Positions 33,717 through 47,100 of a stretch of DNA of 64,000 nt are shown here, piece after piece. A program made the position numbers and the translations under genes. The notes beneath the pieces are model-generated. The model searched no databases and had not been told where the DNA came from. It worked only from the letters and a program-made list of their open reading frames with translations. The stretch is from Rhexocercosporidium sp. MPI-PUGE-AT-0058 (taxonomy: Eukaryota; Ascomycota; Leotiomycetes; Helotiales), in NCBI GenBank assembly GCA_020746875.1, contig JAGTJL010000002.1, positions 2,790,001 through 2,854,000 on the forward strand. The letters run 5' to 3'. Position 1 is the stretch's first letter. Every line of letters starts with the position of its first letter.

Positions 33717-34021
33717 GTTGTTATAGTCTAGTGGTTTGCTCCAGTTGTCCGGTTTGGGGACTGGACGCTGTCTGATCTGCTGCTCGATGCGATCCAGGCT
33801 GGGCAGGGTTGAGGTTAGCCCTGATGATGACCCAGTGGGGGGATACGATGGTCTTGACTCACACACACCACAAGCATGCGAGACGTCTTCTGCTCTTGGA
33901 AGATTCTGCTGGCAGGCGGTAGGATGGGCCAGACGTGCTGTGCTGAACGAGGTTATGAGTGTCCTTCTCTAATTAAGTATCAAGTTGTTCATATCAAGCT
34001 CAGCCCGGGGCTTTTAGCTTA
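33717..34021. other. PKR1 upstream spacer
   Basis: About 300 bp of ordinary composition between the PKR1 start and a small inverted-repeat element. It presumably holds the PKR1 promoter. No exon is recognised. Confidence 0.45.
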
Positions 34022-34269
34022 CTCTCCGGCGGGGAATTAACTGGCTGATTCTGACAAGCGAGAACACTCAACCTTAGGTAAATACTGCTTTAATTATCGA
34101 CAATACAAATTCCAAAAGCCGTAAAATCTGGAAATAACTTTAGGAATAGTGGAATAACCTCCTCAGATGATGTCCAAGTGATTTAATAATAAAAAATGTT
34201 GGTATTATTGCAGTTTTGTCGGACTTGCACATTCTGTCAAAATCGGCCACATAATTCACCGCCGGAGAG
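34022..34269. mobile_element. MITE-like element with terminal inverted repeats
   Basis: A 248-bp stretch bounded by roughly 33-bp imperfect inverted repeats. The left end begins CTCTCCGGCGGGGAATTA; the complement of the right end begins CTCTCCGGCGGTGAATTA; both continue through GGC(T/C)GATT(C/T)TGACA. A perfect 5-bp direct repeat GCTTA flanks it (34017-34021 and 34270-34274), the expected target-site duplication. The interior is AT-rich and non-coding. The transposon superfamily is not clear from a 5-bp duplication alone. Confidence 0.85.
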
Positions 34270-34737
34270 GCTTACTTGCCTACGGAGGTACAGCGGTTAA
34301 GTGTTATCCCTTATCGGGCAAAGAAGGCAAGAAGCTTAATCGAATTAAATAACATCGCGAAAATACTTTTATAACGCTTGCTTTATAAAAGACGGCAATC
34401 ACGTGTCACTGGCGCCTTATATTCTATTAAGAGATTTATGAAGATAATAAGAGTCTTTTAGAATTTATAATTACGTAAGAAAAAAGGTAAGGAGAGGAGT
34501 ACGTTATATATAAAAGTAAATTTTATAAAGGCTCGTTTAACCTCAGTAACTTTTTAAATAAGAAGTAAATAGCCGAAGTTAAAAATAAGGCTTTAAAAGC
34601 TTTAAATTATTATATTACCTTTTTTTCTAGAGAAGGCTCGTCCTCGAGCGTTAGTTTATTTTCTTATCGTTATTAAAGTAATTATAATCGTTAATAGTAT
34701 CTTCAAAAAAATTTGAAAGGCAGACGTCGGCTAACTG

Positions 34738-34812
34738 CGCTAAAGGCGCTTTCGGTAAAAAAAAGTTATATATTGAAAATTTTAGCACCGAAAGCGGCAC
34801 TTCGGCGCCTTA
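34738..34812. repeat. Small inverted repeat in the RIP block
   Basis: GCGCTTTCGGT and its complement ACCGAAAGCG face each other over about 35 bp, extended imperfectly by GGCGC-rich flanks on both sides. This could be the end of an old element or a cruciform. The GC-rich arms stand out in the TA-rich surroundings. Confidence 0.6.
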
Positions 34813-34859
34813 CTTTTGAAAAGAAGAGATTTGGTGTGAATAATGGTTCCATTACTTCG

Positions 34860-35360
34860 GGGGAAACTAGGTCTATATAACTACTTCTAGCAATCATGTG
34901 TATATTCGCTTAAGTAGCTTGATTAAGCAGTTATTTGCGAAGAGCCTAAACAAGCTCTTGCGAGCTATTCAGTTTATATTAAACAGTAGTTAGTCTCTTG
35001 CGAGCTAATAAGTTTACTTTTTGTTTGAGCCTAAAGTAGCCTCTTGCGAGCTATTAAGTTTATCTTTATTTGAGCCTGAAATAGTCTTTTGCGAGCTGCC
35101 GAGCTGCCGAGTATTGTCAGATGGAGTTCACGGTAGGCAAAGCTTCGTAGAGGTTTAGGATAATATATTTAAAGAACTAATCTCTGGCCTTCGAAGAAGT
35201 CTAGAGGAGAAGCGTATATATAGAAAGGATTACTCGTAAAAGGAAGCCAAACGCCGGCGTAATTAGAAATATAAGTAAGACTGATTTTATTAATACCGTA
35301 AAAGCCTCGGTGTAACGACGCAAGAGCCTTGGACGTGAAGATAGACTTAATACTTAGAAT
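34860..35360 (-). mobile_element. Inverted fragment of gypsy LTR plus leader
   Basis: Read on the minus strand, 35320 down to 35110 matches the plus-strand LTR sequences at 35950-36170 and 43990-44190. Shared landmarks are the CCGAGGCTT block, the GCCGGCGTTT block, CTTCTTCGAAGGCCAGAGA and the end CCATCTGA. It is followed (toward 34860) by leader sequence with a four-copy minisatellite that is not visible behind the plus-strand copies. So a third, oppositely oriented copy of the same family was inserted or rearranged here and lost its body. Confidence 0.75.
34945..35102. repeat. Minisatellite with CTTGCGAGCT core
   Basis: Four degenerate units of about 40-50 bp, each with the core CTTGCGAGCT (third-base variant TTTGCGAGCT in the last), flanked by GAGCCTAAA-like and AAGTTTA-like segments. 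The units end in a doubled GAGCTGCC. It sits in the leader part of the inverted retrotransposon fragment. Confidence 0.85.
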
Positions 35361-35936
35361 ACAAAAACTACAGAGCTACTGTACAGGAAGGAGGCATATA
35401 TATAAGGAGTCGGAGGGGGGTCGGACCTATTCCGGACCCCTGACCTAGCTAAAGCATACTTATCGTTATACTACCCCCTTAGGAAACCGAAGCTCGTCCT
35501 CGTGCTTCTTACCTTTTCCACTCTTTTTCTGAATTAATTCTATTATCGTATCTATACTTTAAGAGAGTATTAAGTACGGCATCGATTCCTATAATATTCA
35601 CTTCTCGTTCTAATTCTTTCAATTATAAAACTACGTTACCTGTAGGCTGACGTTACTTATAGACCGGCAGGCGTGATTATATAAGGTTAGAAACTATACG
35701 GTTGACTTGAGCTGGTTGAAATCGGACCGCAGAAGTTATACGGGGCTGAATTGACTGTATACGGACCGGTTCCTAAGGAGATTCGGACCGCGGTGAGAGT
35801 ATTAGGCAAACAGAGACGTAATAATCAATCGATCCGCATCGGAAACAGCGAGAACGATTTATACTAAAGGTAAAGGAGCGAGAGCCTGCGTCGATAACGT
35901 TAATGTCATGTGTATGCCTATCCATTCTATCTGTAC

Positions 35937-36175
35937 GGAATCGGGCCCGTAGTATAAAAGGGCCGAGGCTTCTACGGTATTAGTAGAATCAGTCCTACTT
36001 ATATATCTAATCACGCCGGCGTTTTGCTTCCCCTCACGAGTAACTTCCTTTATATATACGCTTCTCCTCTAGACTTCTTCGAAGGCCAGAAATTAGTTTT
36101 TTGAATATAATTTACCTTAAACTTCTACGAAGCTTTACTTACCGTAAATTCTATTTAATAAGCTAATCTCTTTAT
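35937..36175 (+). mobile_element. LTR of gypsy copy A
   Basis: Closely similar to 43972-44195 and, inverted, to 35110-35320. It contains a TATA-like AGTATAAAAGGGCC (35951 onward) followed by the CCGAGGCTTCTACGGTATTA block and the CTTCTTCGAAGGCCAGA block. This suits the core promoter and transcribed part of an LTR. The true 5' end may lie further left; the upstream sequence of the two plus copies differs. This copy is less mutated than the internal region after it. Confidence 0.7.
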
Positions 36176-39100
36176 CTTATAAGGAAGTAGTACAAAGGGT
36201 AAAGGAACGGTTTTTTATTAAGTAATTATATTTAATAACGCTAGACCTACGAGTAACACTCGCTTCGATAATGCCGCTCGTAATATTCTTCGTAAGATTA
36301 TAAAATCTATAAATCCTTTTTATATAATTGAAAATAAAAGTGCTTTTAATAGCGAACTGCTTTAGAGCACTCGCGATAATAATAATAAGAAATCTTCTTA
36401 TACTTATAGCTAATCCGTTTATACTTATAAAGAAAAAAGTAAAGCTATAGTTTAAATTAAAAGTGATTTAAATATATTCGATTATATAATAAATAATATA
36501 ATCTTTTCTATTCTTAATATTAATACTAATCTTGCGGCTTTAAGTATACTTACCGAAGAATAAATCGCTCAGAAGTAGCGCGAGCTCGAAGAGCATATGC
36601 GCTTATTAACTAAGTCTAAGATTAAAGACATTCGTGCGAAGACGCGGCTTACTTATTATAAGAATAATCTTACCAGATTTCGCTGCTTTTAAACAATCTC
36701 CGTCGCTTATATAAACGTAATAAATAAATAATATATAATTAAAGAAAACTTTTAACGAACTCGTAATATAATATTAAATTCTATTATTATTATTTTAATA
36801 AAAGACTTTAAATTACTTTTAATAAAACGTAATCCTAATTTAAAGTTAAAAGCTAATTTATTTAGCTTATAGCACTCGCTTAATAAAAATGCTATTAAGC
36901 TTAAGATTTTACCGGCCTCGGGATACTCCCGGGAAATAACCGCATTACTTACGGCAAATCACGTAACTTATAAACTTAAAATAATATTATTAACGTATTT
37001 AAATCCAGATGCTTATATTTTATTAAAATATATTACGGCTTAAGCGAAAGATAAGCGCGACCGTAAGAAATGCCTTATAATCATAATTCTTAAAAAATAT
37101 AAAAAAAAGAATTTCGAGAGCTTACGAAATTAAAAAAATACTTAAGAAAAGATCTTTAAAGCTCGCTTATATAACTATAATACGTATGCGAATCGAGTAC
37201 GCGTCGCAGCCGCAAATATAGAAAGCGACTTATTAACTTATTAAAGTAATACGAAGCAAATTATAACTAAACCTAAAGGTATCCCGTTAATATAAAACTT
37301 ATTTATTAACTTTTTAAAAGAATTTTATACTTTTAAAGAAACTCGAAATACTAAAGTTATTAAAAATATTAAGTAATTCCGCTAATAACCGGGCGAGTTT
37401 ATTTAAGCGATATACCGACGATTTATTATACTTATTAAAGACCGTAATACTCGGATATCTAATAATAATATTATTATTAATCTTCGTAAAATAATCACGT
37501 ATATACTAATAGCGTAGCAAATTAACTTTTACGCTTTTATAAACCTTCTTAATACTTATTAATAATAAAAGAAATTAATTAATAATATTAAGTTTTTTAT
37601 TAAAAGAACTTAAAAAATATTTTTTAATATACCGAAAACTAAGCATAACAAAAGCGAAGGCGGATAAGATAATAATAATCTTAAAAATAGCGGATCTCGT
37701 AAGAAAAGCCGTAAAGAATATTTTAGAAATAATAATAAGAAACGCGTACTTAACGGCGCTTTTTCAGCTTCCGGTTCCCGACTTTTTAATAAAAGTAAGA
37801 ATAATAAAAAAAAGAATTATATTAAGAATATTATATTTTGCCGCTTTTATAAATAAGAAAGTTATTAGTCTAAGAACCGTAATTATCTTAAATTCGTATA
37901 ATAAGCGTAAAATAATCCTTAAAAGCTAAAAGTAAAAAAACGTTTTAAAATAATAAAGAAAACTCTTTTAATAAAAAGAAAAGTATATATTATTATATAC
38001 GTTAAAAAATAAAAGCCGTTTAATATCGAAAAAGATACGAGAAAAAGTAATATTAAATCTTAAGCGTCGAAGGCTTAAAGGATATTCTTAAACGCTTATA
38101 TATTTCTGTAAAACTAAAGCAACCCGAGACAAGTACGAATGCGTTATTTAATAATTTAATAAATAATAGCTTAAATTATAATTTCTTTAATAAATATAAA
38201 ACTAAATTATAAGAATTTCTCTTTTTATTTAAGTATAATTAAGAGTTTATAATATTTAATAAGTATCGGTTCCGGATAATTAACGCTTATAACTTATATA
38301 TAATAATATAAAACGACTATGGAATCTCGAGAACCTTTCGAGAAAGATTCTATAATTATAAAGACTTAAAGTATAATATAATTCTCGGAATAAAATTCTT
38401 TAAATATAAGAACGCCGGGTATTATAATTAGAAACTTAAGAAATAAGCTTACGCTTTAACTTAAAATAAAATTTAAATCGTAATAACAAAAGAGTTTATT
38501 AATACTTTTAATACCAATCCTAAAACGGTACCTTATATTATATTTATATTTTAATCCAATTATAATTATTCGAAGAATTTAAGATTGTATAAGTATTTAA
38601 AGCAGTCGTAGGATATTCGTTTTAATATCGGCGTCGCAAACCCGTCGTAAGTATTAATTATTTAGCTAAAAACTCCCAAATCAATACTTCTTTTAAACTA
38701 ACTTACAGATATAATAAATATATATAATAATAATCTGCTAATTGCTTTCTTTAAAAAACAAGTTGGATTCGAGCATACTATCGATATTAACGTATTACTT
38801 CCGTATAGCCTTCTTTATAACCTTTCCGAATTATAATTCGCCGCGCTTCGAGAATACTTTATTACCTTATTATAAAAGAAATAAATTCGTTTATTAAAAA
38901 ATCTTATAAATACGCCGATATTATTTATATTAAAAAAAGATAAGAGATTACGTTTATATATAAATTATTAAGGATTAAATAAAATAACGATTAAAAATCG
39001 TTATTCTCTTTTTCTAATCGATAAGACGCTAGACCGTTTCGGCGGAGCCGTAATATTCACGGCTTTAGATTTAAAAGATATATATTATCGCATTAGAATT

Positions 39101-42100
39101 AAAGAAGAATATAAATAAAAAATAGCTTTCCGTATTAAATATAAATATTTTAAATATTTAATAATACCTTTCGGGCTATTTAACGCTTTAATTACGTTTT
39201 AAGCGTATATTAATAAAGCGTTAATAGAATTAATTAATTATTTCGTTATTATATATCTCGATAATATTTTAATTTATTTTAAGAATAAAAAAGAATATTA
39301 TAAGTATATTAGAATTATTATAAAATAATTGCGTAAATATAAGTTCTTTATTAAATTTAATAAGTATAAGTTTGAAATAGATTAAGTCGAGTTCTTAAGA
39401 TTTAAAGTCGGATTAATCGGTATTTAAGCAGATTTAAAGTAGATCCGTTTAATTTAAGAATAATTAAAGCCGGAATCTTATAAAAATATCTAGGTTTTTT
39501 TAAGCTTCGCGAATTTTTATCGTAGATTTATATTAAGATATTTTAAAATAGCTATAAGCTTAATAAAAGCTTTTTAAAGTATAAAGAATAAAGTTAAAAA
39601 AAGACCCTTCGAATTCTCCGATATAATTAAGAAAAGTTTTAAAGATTTAAAAGCAGCTTTTACTAATATATTAATTATAAAGCATTTCGATCTTACGAAA
39701 CGTATTCGGATTAAAACCGATACTTCTAGATTTGCAATTATTAATACTTTCTCTTAATAAGCTAATTCTGAAAAAAGATTTAAGCGATATTAGAAATCCG
39801 TTACGTATTAATCTCGTAAGATAATTAATATTAAACGGAATTATATTACTTACGATAAAAAGCTTTTAACTATCGTTAAGTATTTTAAGGAATAAAAGTA
39901 TTACTTTAAAAGCAGCTAATATATTATTAAAATACTTATAAATTATAATAATTTCAAATATTTTATAATAGCGAAATATCTCGAGAGTCGATAAGCACGG
40001 TAGATAATATATCTTATTACTTATAATTTTGAAATTTATTACCGCAAAAATGCCGCAAACCCGGCGAATAAACTTAATAAAAAGCCAGATTATCGGGAAT
40101 TTAAAAGCTTTATTAATATTACTTAATTATTAATATTTTAAAATAAATTAAAAAAAGCTTTTACAAGTACTTTACGAAATCGAAAAGCCGATATCGAAGC
40201 ATTCCCAGATAAGGATTATAAGATATTATTAAAAAAACTATTTAATATTATTTAAGATCTTATTAATAAAAAGCCGGACCCGGTGCTAATAAAACCGGGA
40301 CGAGTTATTTAAAAGAGAATTCTAGAAGCTAAGTATATAAAACCTAATCTTTTAAATATTATATTTAAAATAATAGCTTTATCCGTAAATATATTATTAT
40401 ATATAAAAAGCGAAAGCTAGCCGCTTATCGTAAGAATTAATAATTATAAATATCTTATTTTAATATTATAAATAAGAGTAATAATTAAAAATCAAATAGT
40501 TTTAGCTTTATTAACGAAGCTACTATAAGACTTAATTATTTTCGCTTAGCGTAATAATAAAAACTATAGAAATATAATTAATATAATAAATAAACTTAAA
40601 TCTTAGTTAAATTAGAAGTAAAACTTAAATATATCAGGACTTCTTCGATAGGATTTTAGAGCTTATATCTTAAATAATTTAATATTAAGAATAGAAATTA
40701 TAAAACTTCATTATAATAACTTATTAATAAGATATTACGATATTATAAAAACTTCGCAATTCCTTTATAGAACTTATTTTTAAAATAAAATAAAAAACGA
40801 TATCAGAATATATATTAAAAAATACGATATTTATTAAAAAATCAAATCGAAACGATATGCGTTATATAAACTTTTAATAAATCTCTCGAGGCCTTCGCGG
40901 CCTTAATCCGAGATTTTAATAAATTTCATTATAAAGTTACTACTTTATAGAAACTTATTTAATAGTTTAAATCTTAATTATATATTAGTAATTATTAACC
41001 GGTATTCGAAGATAGTCCGGTACTTAGTATATCGCAAAATAATTAATGCTTCCGAATTTACGGAACTGCTATTCGAGAGAGTGTTTTCTTTTTTTAGCGT
41101 ATTTTAAAATATTATATTTAATAAAAGTACGGTATTTACTAGTAAATTTTAATTTGCTCTTTACTTTTATATATATATTAAATAAAAACTAAGCTTTATA
41201 TATTATTCTTAAATAAATAAATAAATAGAAAAACAAATCTAAAATCTAAAAATATATTTTCGCGCTTTTTACGGAATATTACAGAAAAACTAAATAAAGA
41301 AATTAACTTTTACCGAATTTACTTATAATAATTCTTTTTATTAAACGCTTTAAATATTTCTATTTTAAGTTTATTATAACTATAAGCCGGTAATATTATA
41401 GAACCTTAAAGATAATATTTAAAGAAAAGAAGTATTAATTGCCCGAGATAAAATTAAGTTATTAAATAATAAATAAGCTGAATTTGCGAAAGTTTAAAAT
41501 CGTGCGTAATAAAATCAGGAAAGCTATTATAATACCCGGTATTTAGATAAACATTTTTAATTAAAATAATAAATAATACTTAATATTAAGAATATTCGAC
41601 TGAAGATTAGAAAGCTATCGCTAAAATATATTAGCTTATTCTAGATTATTAAATGCGTAAATAATACGGCATATACTTTAAAGCTGCTAAGCTTATATAA
41701 AAAGCTCTATTTAATATTTTATATATTTTTACTAAAAGAATATATAATATAAGCTAGTAAGTAATTAAATAATTACTTATTCGGTGAACTTCCGGAATTG
41801 AATAAAGAAAATAACTTTTAAGAATAAGAAATTAAAAATATTCTTAATTATAAATAAAATAAAAGAAATAAAATTAAAAAATATTTAATTAAATAAAAAG
41901 ATTTCCCAGAAAATTATAATATTTAGCTCTTAATATACTTAAACCTCGAGAATATTAAAGAAACTCTTAATATATATAATAAGAATTATAAATTAAAAAG
42001 TCAAATACCGGAAGTAAAGAGATATAAAACTTCCGCGTAACTTACGAAAAGGCCGGAAAGATTACGAAAAGTCGAGAAGCCGAGAAAGCACCGCCGATTA

Positions 42101-42700
42101 TAAATAAAAATACTTTTTTTTTATATTTTCTTATAAAAGTTTTAAGAGTTTTATTAAAGCTTTAGAAATAATACCGGCGCAAGTATAAAATATATAATAT
42201 TATATTAAAAAAGAATAAGCTTATAAAATATATTTGAATTATAATTTAAAAAGTAATAAGATTTTATTCTAATTATAAAGTAATAACGTAACTTTATCGC
42301 AAGTGCTTAAAATATAAAATATTTATTTTATAAATCAAATTATCCGAAAAACTTAAATTCTTTAATACTAAACTCAGATTCGTATCGTAATATTTATTAA
42401 GCGCTAAAGAATTATAAGATATCTTTTAAAATAATTTTAATAATCTCGTTCGATGTAATACTACTTTAATATAATATTAATATATATCAACAGCGGAGCA
42501 AGCACGGAATACTTATAATAATTATTATAACTTCGCGGTATAACTAAATCTCTATTATTAATTCCTTTATTAAATTATAAATAATTTAATCGGCCTTAAA
42601 GGCGGAAGTAATAATATAAGCGTTCTTAAACTTAAATATATTACCGATTAAGCGTATTATATTTTTATAAAACTTCTCGAACTCTTTTATTTCGTTAATA
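36176..42700 (+). mobile_element. Decayed Ty3/gypsy retrotransposon, copy A internal region
   Basis: Conceptual translation on the plus strand, with many stops, gives the gag-pol order of a Ty3/gypsy element. There is a Lys-rich gag region (about 37000-37950). Reverse transcriptase lies around 38980-39420, with TALDLKD and a YLDDIL-type catalytic block now reading YLDNILIYF. An RNase H remnant (KTDTSRFAI, near 39715) follows, then integrase zinc-finger and core remnants (about 40690-41150). Catalytic residues have changed and stops are frequent, so nothing here can work. The body resembles copy B at a constant offset, showing a tandem or nested family. Confidence 0.85.
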
Positions 42701-42814
42701 TATTAATAATATTTTAAAAAAGAAAAGTATAACTTACGAAAAAAGTATTAATAAGAAAAGAGACTTAATTAATATCTTTCTTATTAAATTTAAAAGATAT
42801 ACGCGATAAGGAAT

Positions 42815-43015
42815 CGGTTATACAGTGCTTCTCGAGCCAAGCAGCGAAGCTCTAAGCTCCCGTGGGAATCGTGAAATTATAATCCTCGAGGGCGACGCTA
42901 GTATTATATTAACTATTCTCACGCAGTTAATTCTTAAAATCAATAATAAGGTTCTTTATAATACGGATATCCTTATAAAAGGTACGAGGAAACTGTTTAT
43001 TTTATAGTTAATATA
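42815..43015. other. Less-mutated island in the RIP block
   Basis: About 200 bp with normal GC and CpA/TpG content (landmarks CTTCTCGAGCCAAGCAGC and CCTCGAGGGCGACGC), sharply different from the TA-rich sequence on both sides. It holds a 60-codon ORF with no recognised domain. It may be a later insertion or part of another repeat family that was not duplicated when RIP acted. Confidence 0.5.
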
Positions 43016-43971
43016 CGATTTACTTTTAACGCGCTTAATATTATATTATTAATAAATTCTATAAATACAAATACGTACGATAATATAAATAACTTTTTAC
43101 TCGAAGCAGCGGTCGTAATTCTTTTTGCCTTTTTTATTAATATAATAAAAGAAGGGATCGATTAGTATAGCTTTAAAATATTAGCCGCAAGAACTTTTAT
43201 AAAGCCAGTTCGCAAGGTTATCAAATATAATAGCTTTAGGACGTTAAACGAAAGATATAATAATAATAATAATATTAATAATTAATTAAAAAAAAGAAGA
43301 AAAAAAAAGACGGAAGAATAATAACGTATAAGCATAAGTATTATATATAAATAAGCTAAAAAGAAAAAATTATTATTAACGCGACGAGAAAGTTATTTAT
43401 ATATACGTCTTAGTAAGGTAGCGAGGTCGTAATTATTACGTAATTATATTATTATATTTATATTATTTATATTTTATTTACTTAATAAATAAACGTAAAT
43501 ACGCTATTAGCGCGCAACCTATTTATTATTTCGCCGACCGAAGATAATTCTTTAATAATAACAATAATTACAGCACTCGAATATGAATATAAGAGCTCTT
43601 ATATATACGCGTAAAAGTCTTATAATTAAAGTAAATATCTTTTATTATTTTATAAAGCTATTCTTATTTATTAAGCTAATAATATTAATATATTATATAA
43701 AATAGCTTATAAAGTAATCGGACGACGTCCGACGAACTAATCGCGGTACAATATTATATACTTAGCGTAATAATCTGAATAATTATATTAATTTAATTAA
43801 TTAAACCTATCGACCGGAATACGGCTATCCGATTTACCGCGGCTTAGTCCTCGCTTTAAGCGACGCGAAAGCGTATTAATATATTATTAATTAAAGCATC
43901 GGTATTGCGAACGCTATTATTAAGAAAAGGAATAATTATTATATATATACTTATTTATTTTATTTATATAA

Positions 43972-44195
43972 AATCGGGCCTATAATATAAAAGAGCCGAG
44001 GCTTCTACGATATTAATAGAATCAGTCTTACTTATATATTTAATTACGCCAGCGTTTTGCTTCCCCTTACGGGTAACTCCTTTTATATATACGCTTCTCT
44101 TTTAGACTTTTTCGAAGGCCAGAGATTAATTCTTTAAATATAATTTACCCTGAACCTTTACGAAGCTTTACTTACCGTGAATTCCATCTGATAAA
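43972..44195 (+). mobile_element. LTR of gypsy copy B
   Basis: Aligns over its length with 35937-36175, with scattered C-to-T and G-to-A differences, including the CCGAGGCTTCTACGATATTA block and the end CGTGAATTCCATCTGA. It may be the 3' LTR of copy A, the 5' LTR of copy B, or shared by both in a tandem arrangement. Confidence 0.7.
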
Positions 44196-47100
44196 AGTAA
44201 ATTATAATTAAACTTAAGAGTATCTCGTTAATATAAAACTTATTTATTAACTTCTTAAAAAAGTTTTACGTTTTTAAAGAAACTCGAAGTATTAAAGTTT
44301 TTAAAAATATTAAACGGTTCCGCTAGTAATCGAACGAATCTATTTAAGTAATATGCCGATAATTTATTATACTTATTAAAAACCGTAATACTTAAATATC
44401 TAATAATAATATTATTATTAACTTTCGTAAAACAATCACGCATATACTGATAACGTAATAAATTAACTTTTACGCTTTTATAAACTCTTTTAATATTTAT
44501 TAATAATAAAAGAAACTAATTAATAATATTAAGTCTTTTATTAAAAGAACTTAAGAAGTATCCTTTAATATACCGAAAGCTAAATATAATAAAAGCAAAA
44601 GCAAATAAAGTAATAATAATCTTAAAAATAGTGGATCTCGTAAAAGAAGCTATAAAGAATATTTTAAAAATAATAATAAAAAGCGCGTATTTAATAGCGC
44701 TTTTTTAGCTTTCAGTTCTTGATATTTTAATAAAAGTAAAAATAAAAAAAAAAGAATTATATTAAAAGTATTATATTTTGCCGCTTTTATAAATAAAAAA
44801 GTTATTAATTTAAAAATCGTAATTATCTTAAGTTTATATAATAAGCGTAAAATAATTTTTAAAAACTAAAACTAAAAAAAAAGTTTTAAAATAATTAAAA
44901 AAAACTTTTTTAATAAAAAAGAAAATATATATTATTATACGCATTAAAAAACAAAAGCCGTTTAATACTAGAAAAGATAAAAAAAAAGTAATACTAAGTC
45001 TTAAGCGTCGAAAGCTTAAGGGATATTCTTAAACGTTTATATATTTATATAAAACTAAAATAACTCAAGATAAATATGAATGCGTTATTTAATAATTTAA
45101 TAAATAATAATTTAAATTATAATTTTCTTAATAAATATAAAATTAAATTATAAAAATTTCTCTTTTTATTTAAATATAATTAAGAGTTTATGACTTTTAA
45201 TAAGTATTAATTCTAGGTAATTAACGCTTATAATTTATATATAATTATATAAAACAATTATAAAATCTCAAAAACTTTTCGAAAAAGATTTTATAATTAT
45301 AAAGACTTAAAATATAAAATAATTCTCGGAATAGAATTCTTTAAATATAAAAGCGCCGAGTATTATAATTAAAAACTCCTAAGTCGATACTTTTCTTAAA
45401 TTAACTTATAATATAATAAATATATACAATAATAATCTATTAATTACTCTTTTTAAAAAACAAATCGGATTCAAATATATTATCGATACTAACGTATTAC
45501 CTCCATATAACTTCTTTTATAACCTTTCCAAATTATAACTCGCTACGCTTTAAGAATACATTATTATCTTATTATAAAAAAGAATAAATTCGTTTATTAA
45601 AAACTCTTATAAATACGCCGATATTATTTATATTTAAAAAAAATAAAAAATTACGTTATATATAAATGATTAAAAATTAAATAAAATAATAATTAAAAAT
45701 CGCTATTTTTTTCTTTTAATTAATAAGACGCTAAACTATCTCGGCGAAGTTATATTATTTACGGCTTTAAATTTAAAAAATATATATTATTATATTAAAA
45801 TTAAAGAAAAATATAAATAAAAAATAGTTTTCTATATAAAATATAAATATTTTAAATATTTAATAATACTTTTCGAACCTTTTAACGCTTTAATTACGTT
45901 TTAAGTGTATATTAATAAAGCGTTAACAAAATTAATCAATTATTTTATTATTATATATCTCAATAATATCTTAATTTATTTTAAAAATAAAAGAAAATAT
46001 CGTAAATATATTAAAACTATTATTAAATAATTACATAAATATAAGCTTTTTATTAAACTTAATAAATATAAGTTTAAAATAAATTAAATCGAGTTCTTAA
46101 AATTTAAATTAAATTAATTAGTATTTAAGCGGACTTAAAGCGGATTTATTTAATTTAAAAATAATTAAAGCCGGAATCTTATAAAAAAATTTAAGTTTTT
46201 TTAAGCTTCGCGAATTTTTATCGTAAATTTATATTAAAATATTTTAAAATAACTATAAGCTTAATAAAAGCTTTTTAAAATATAAAAATTAAAATTAAAA
46301 AAGACTCTTCGAATTCTTTAATATAACTAAGAAAAGCTTTAAAATTTTAAAAGTAACTTTTATTAATATATTAATTATAAAGTATTTCAATTTTATAAAG
46401 AATATTCGGGTTGAAACCGATGCTTTTGGATTTGCAATAACTAATACTCTTTTTTAATAAGCTAATTCTAATGAAGAATTTAAGTAATATTAAAAACTCG
46501 TTACGTATTAATTTTATAAAATAATTAATATTAAGCGGAATTATATTATTTATAATAAAGAGCTTTTAGCTATTATTAAATATTTTAAAAAATAAAAGTA
46601 TTACTTTAAAAGCAATTAATATATTATTAAAATACTTATAGATTATAATAACTTGAAGTATTTTATAATAATAAAATATTTCGAAAGTCAACAAGTATAA
46701 TTAAATAATATACCTTATTACTTATAATTTTAAATTTTATTATTATAAAAGTACTATAAACCCGACGAATAAACTTAATAAAAAGCTAGATTATCGGGAA
46801 TCTAAAGGCTTTATTAATATTATTTAATTATTAATATTTTAAAATAAATTAAAAAGAGTTTTTATAAATATTTTATAAAATCGAAGGGTCAATATTAAAG
46901 TATTCTTAAACGAGAATTATAAAATATTATTAAGAAAACTATTTAATATTATTTAAGATTTTATTAACAAAAAGCCGGACTCGATATTAATAAAAACTAA
47001 AACGAGTTATTTAAAAAAGAATTCTAGAATTAAATATATAAAACTTAATTCTTTAAATATTATACTTAAAATAATAATTTTATTTATAAATATATTATTA

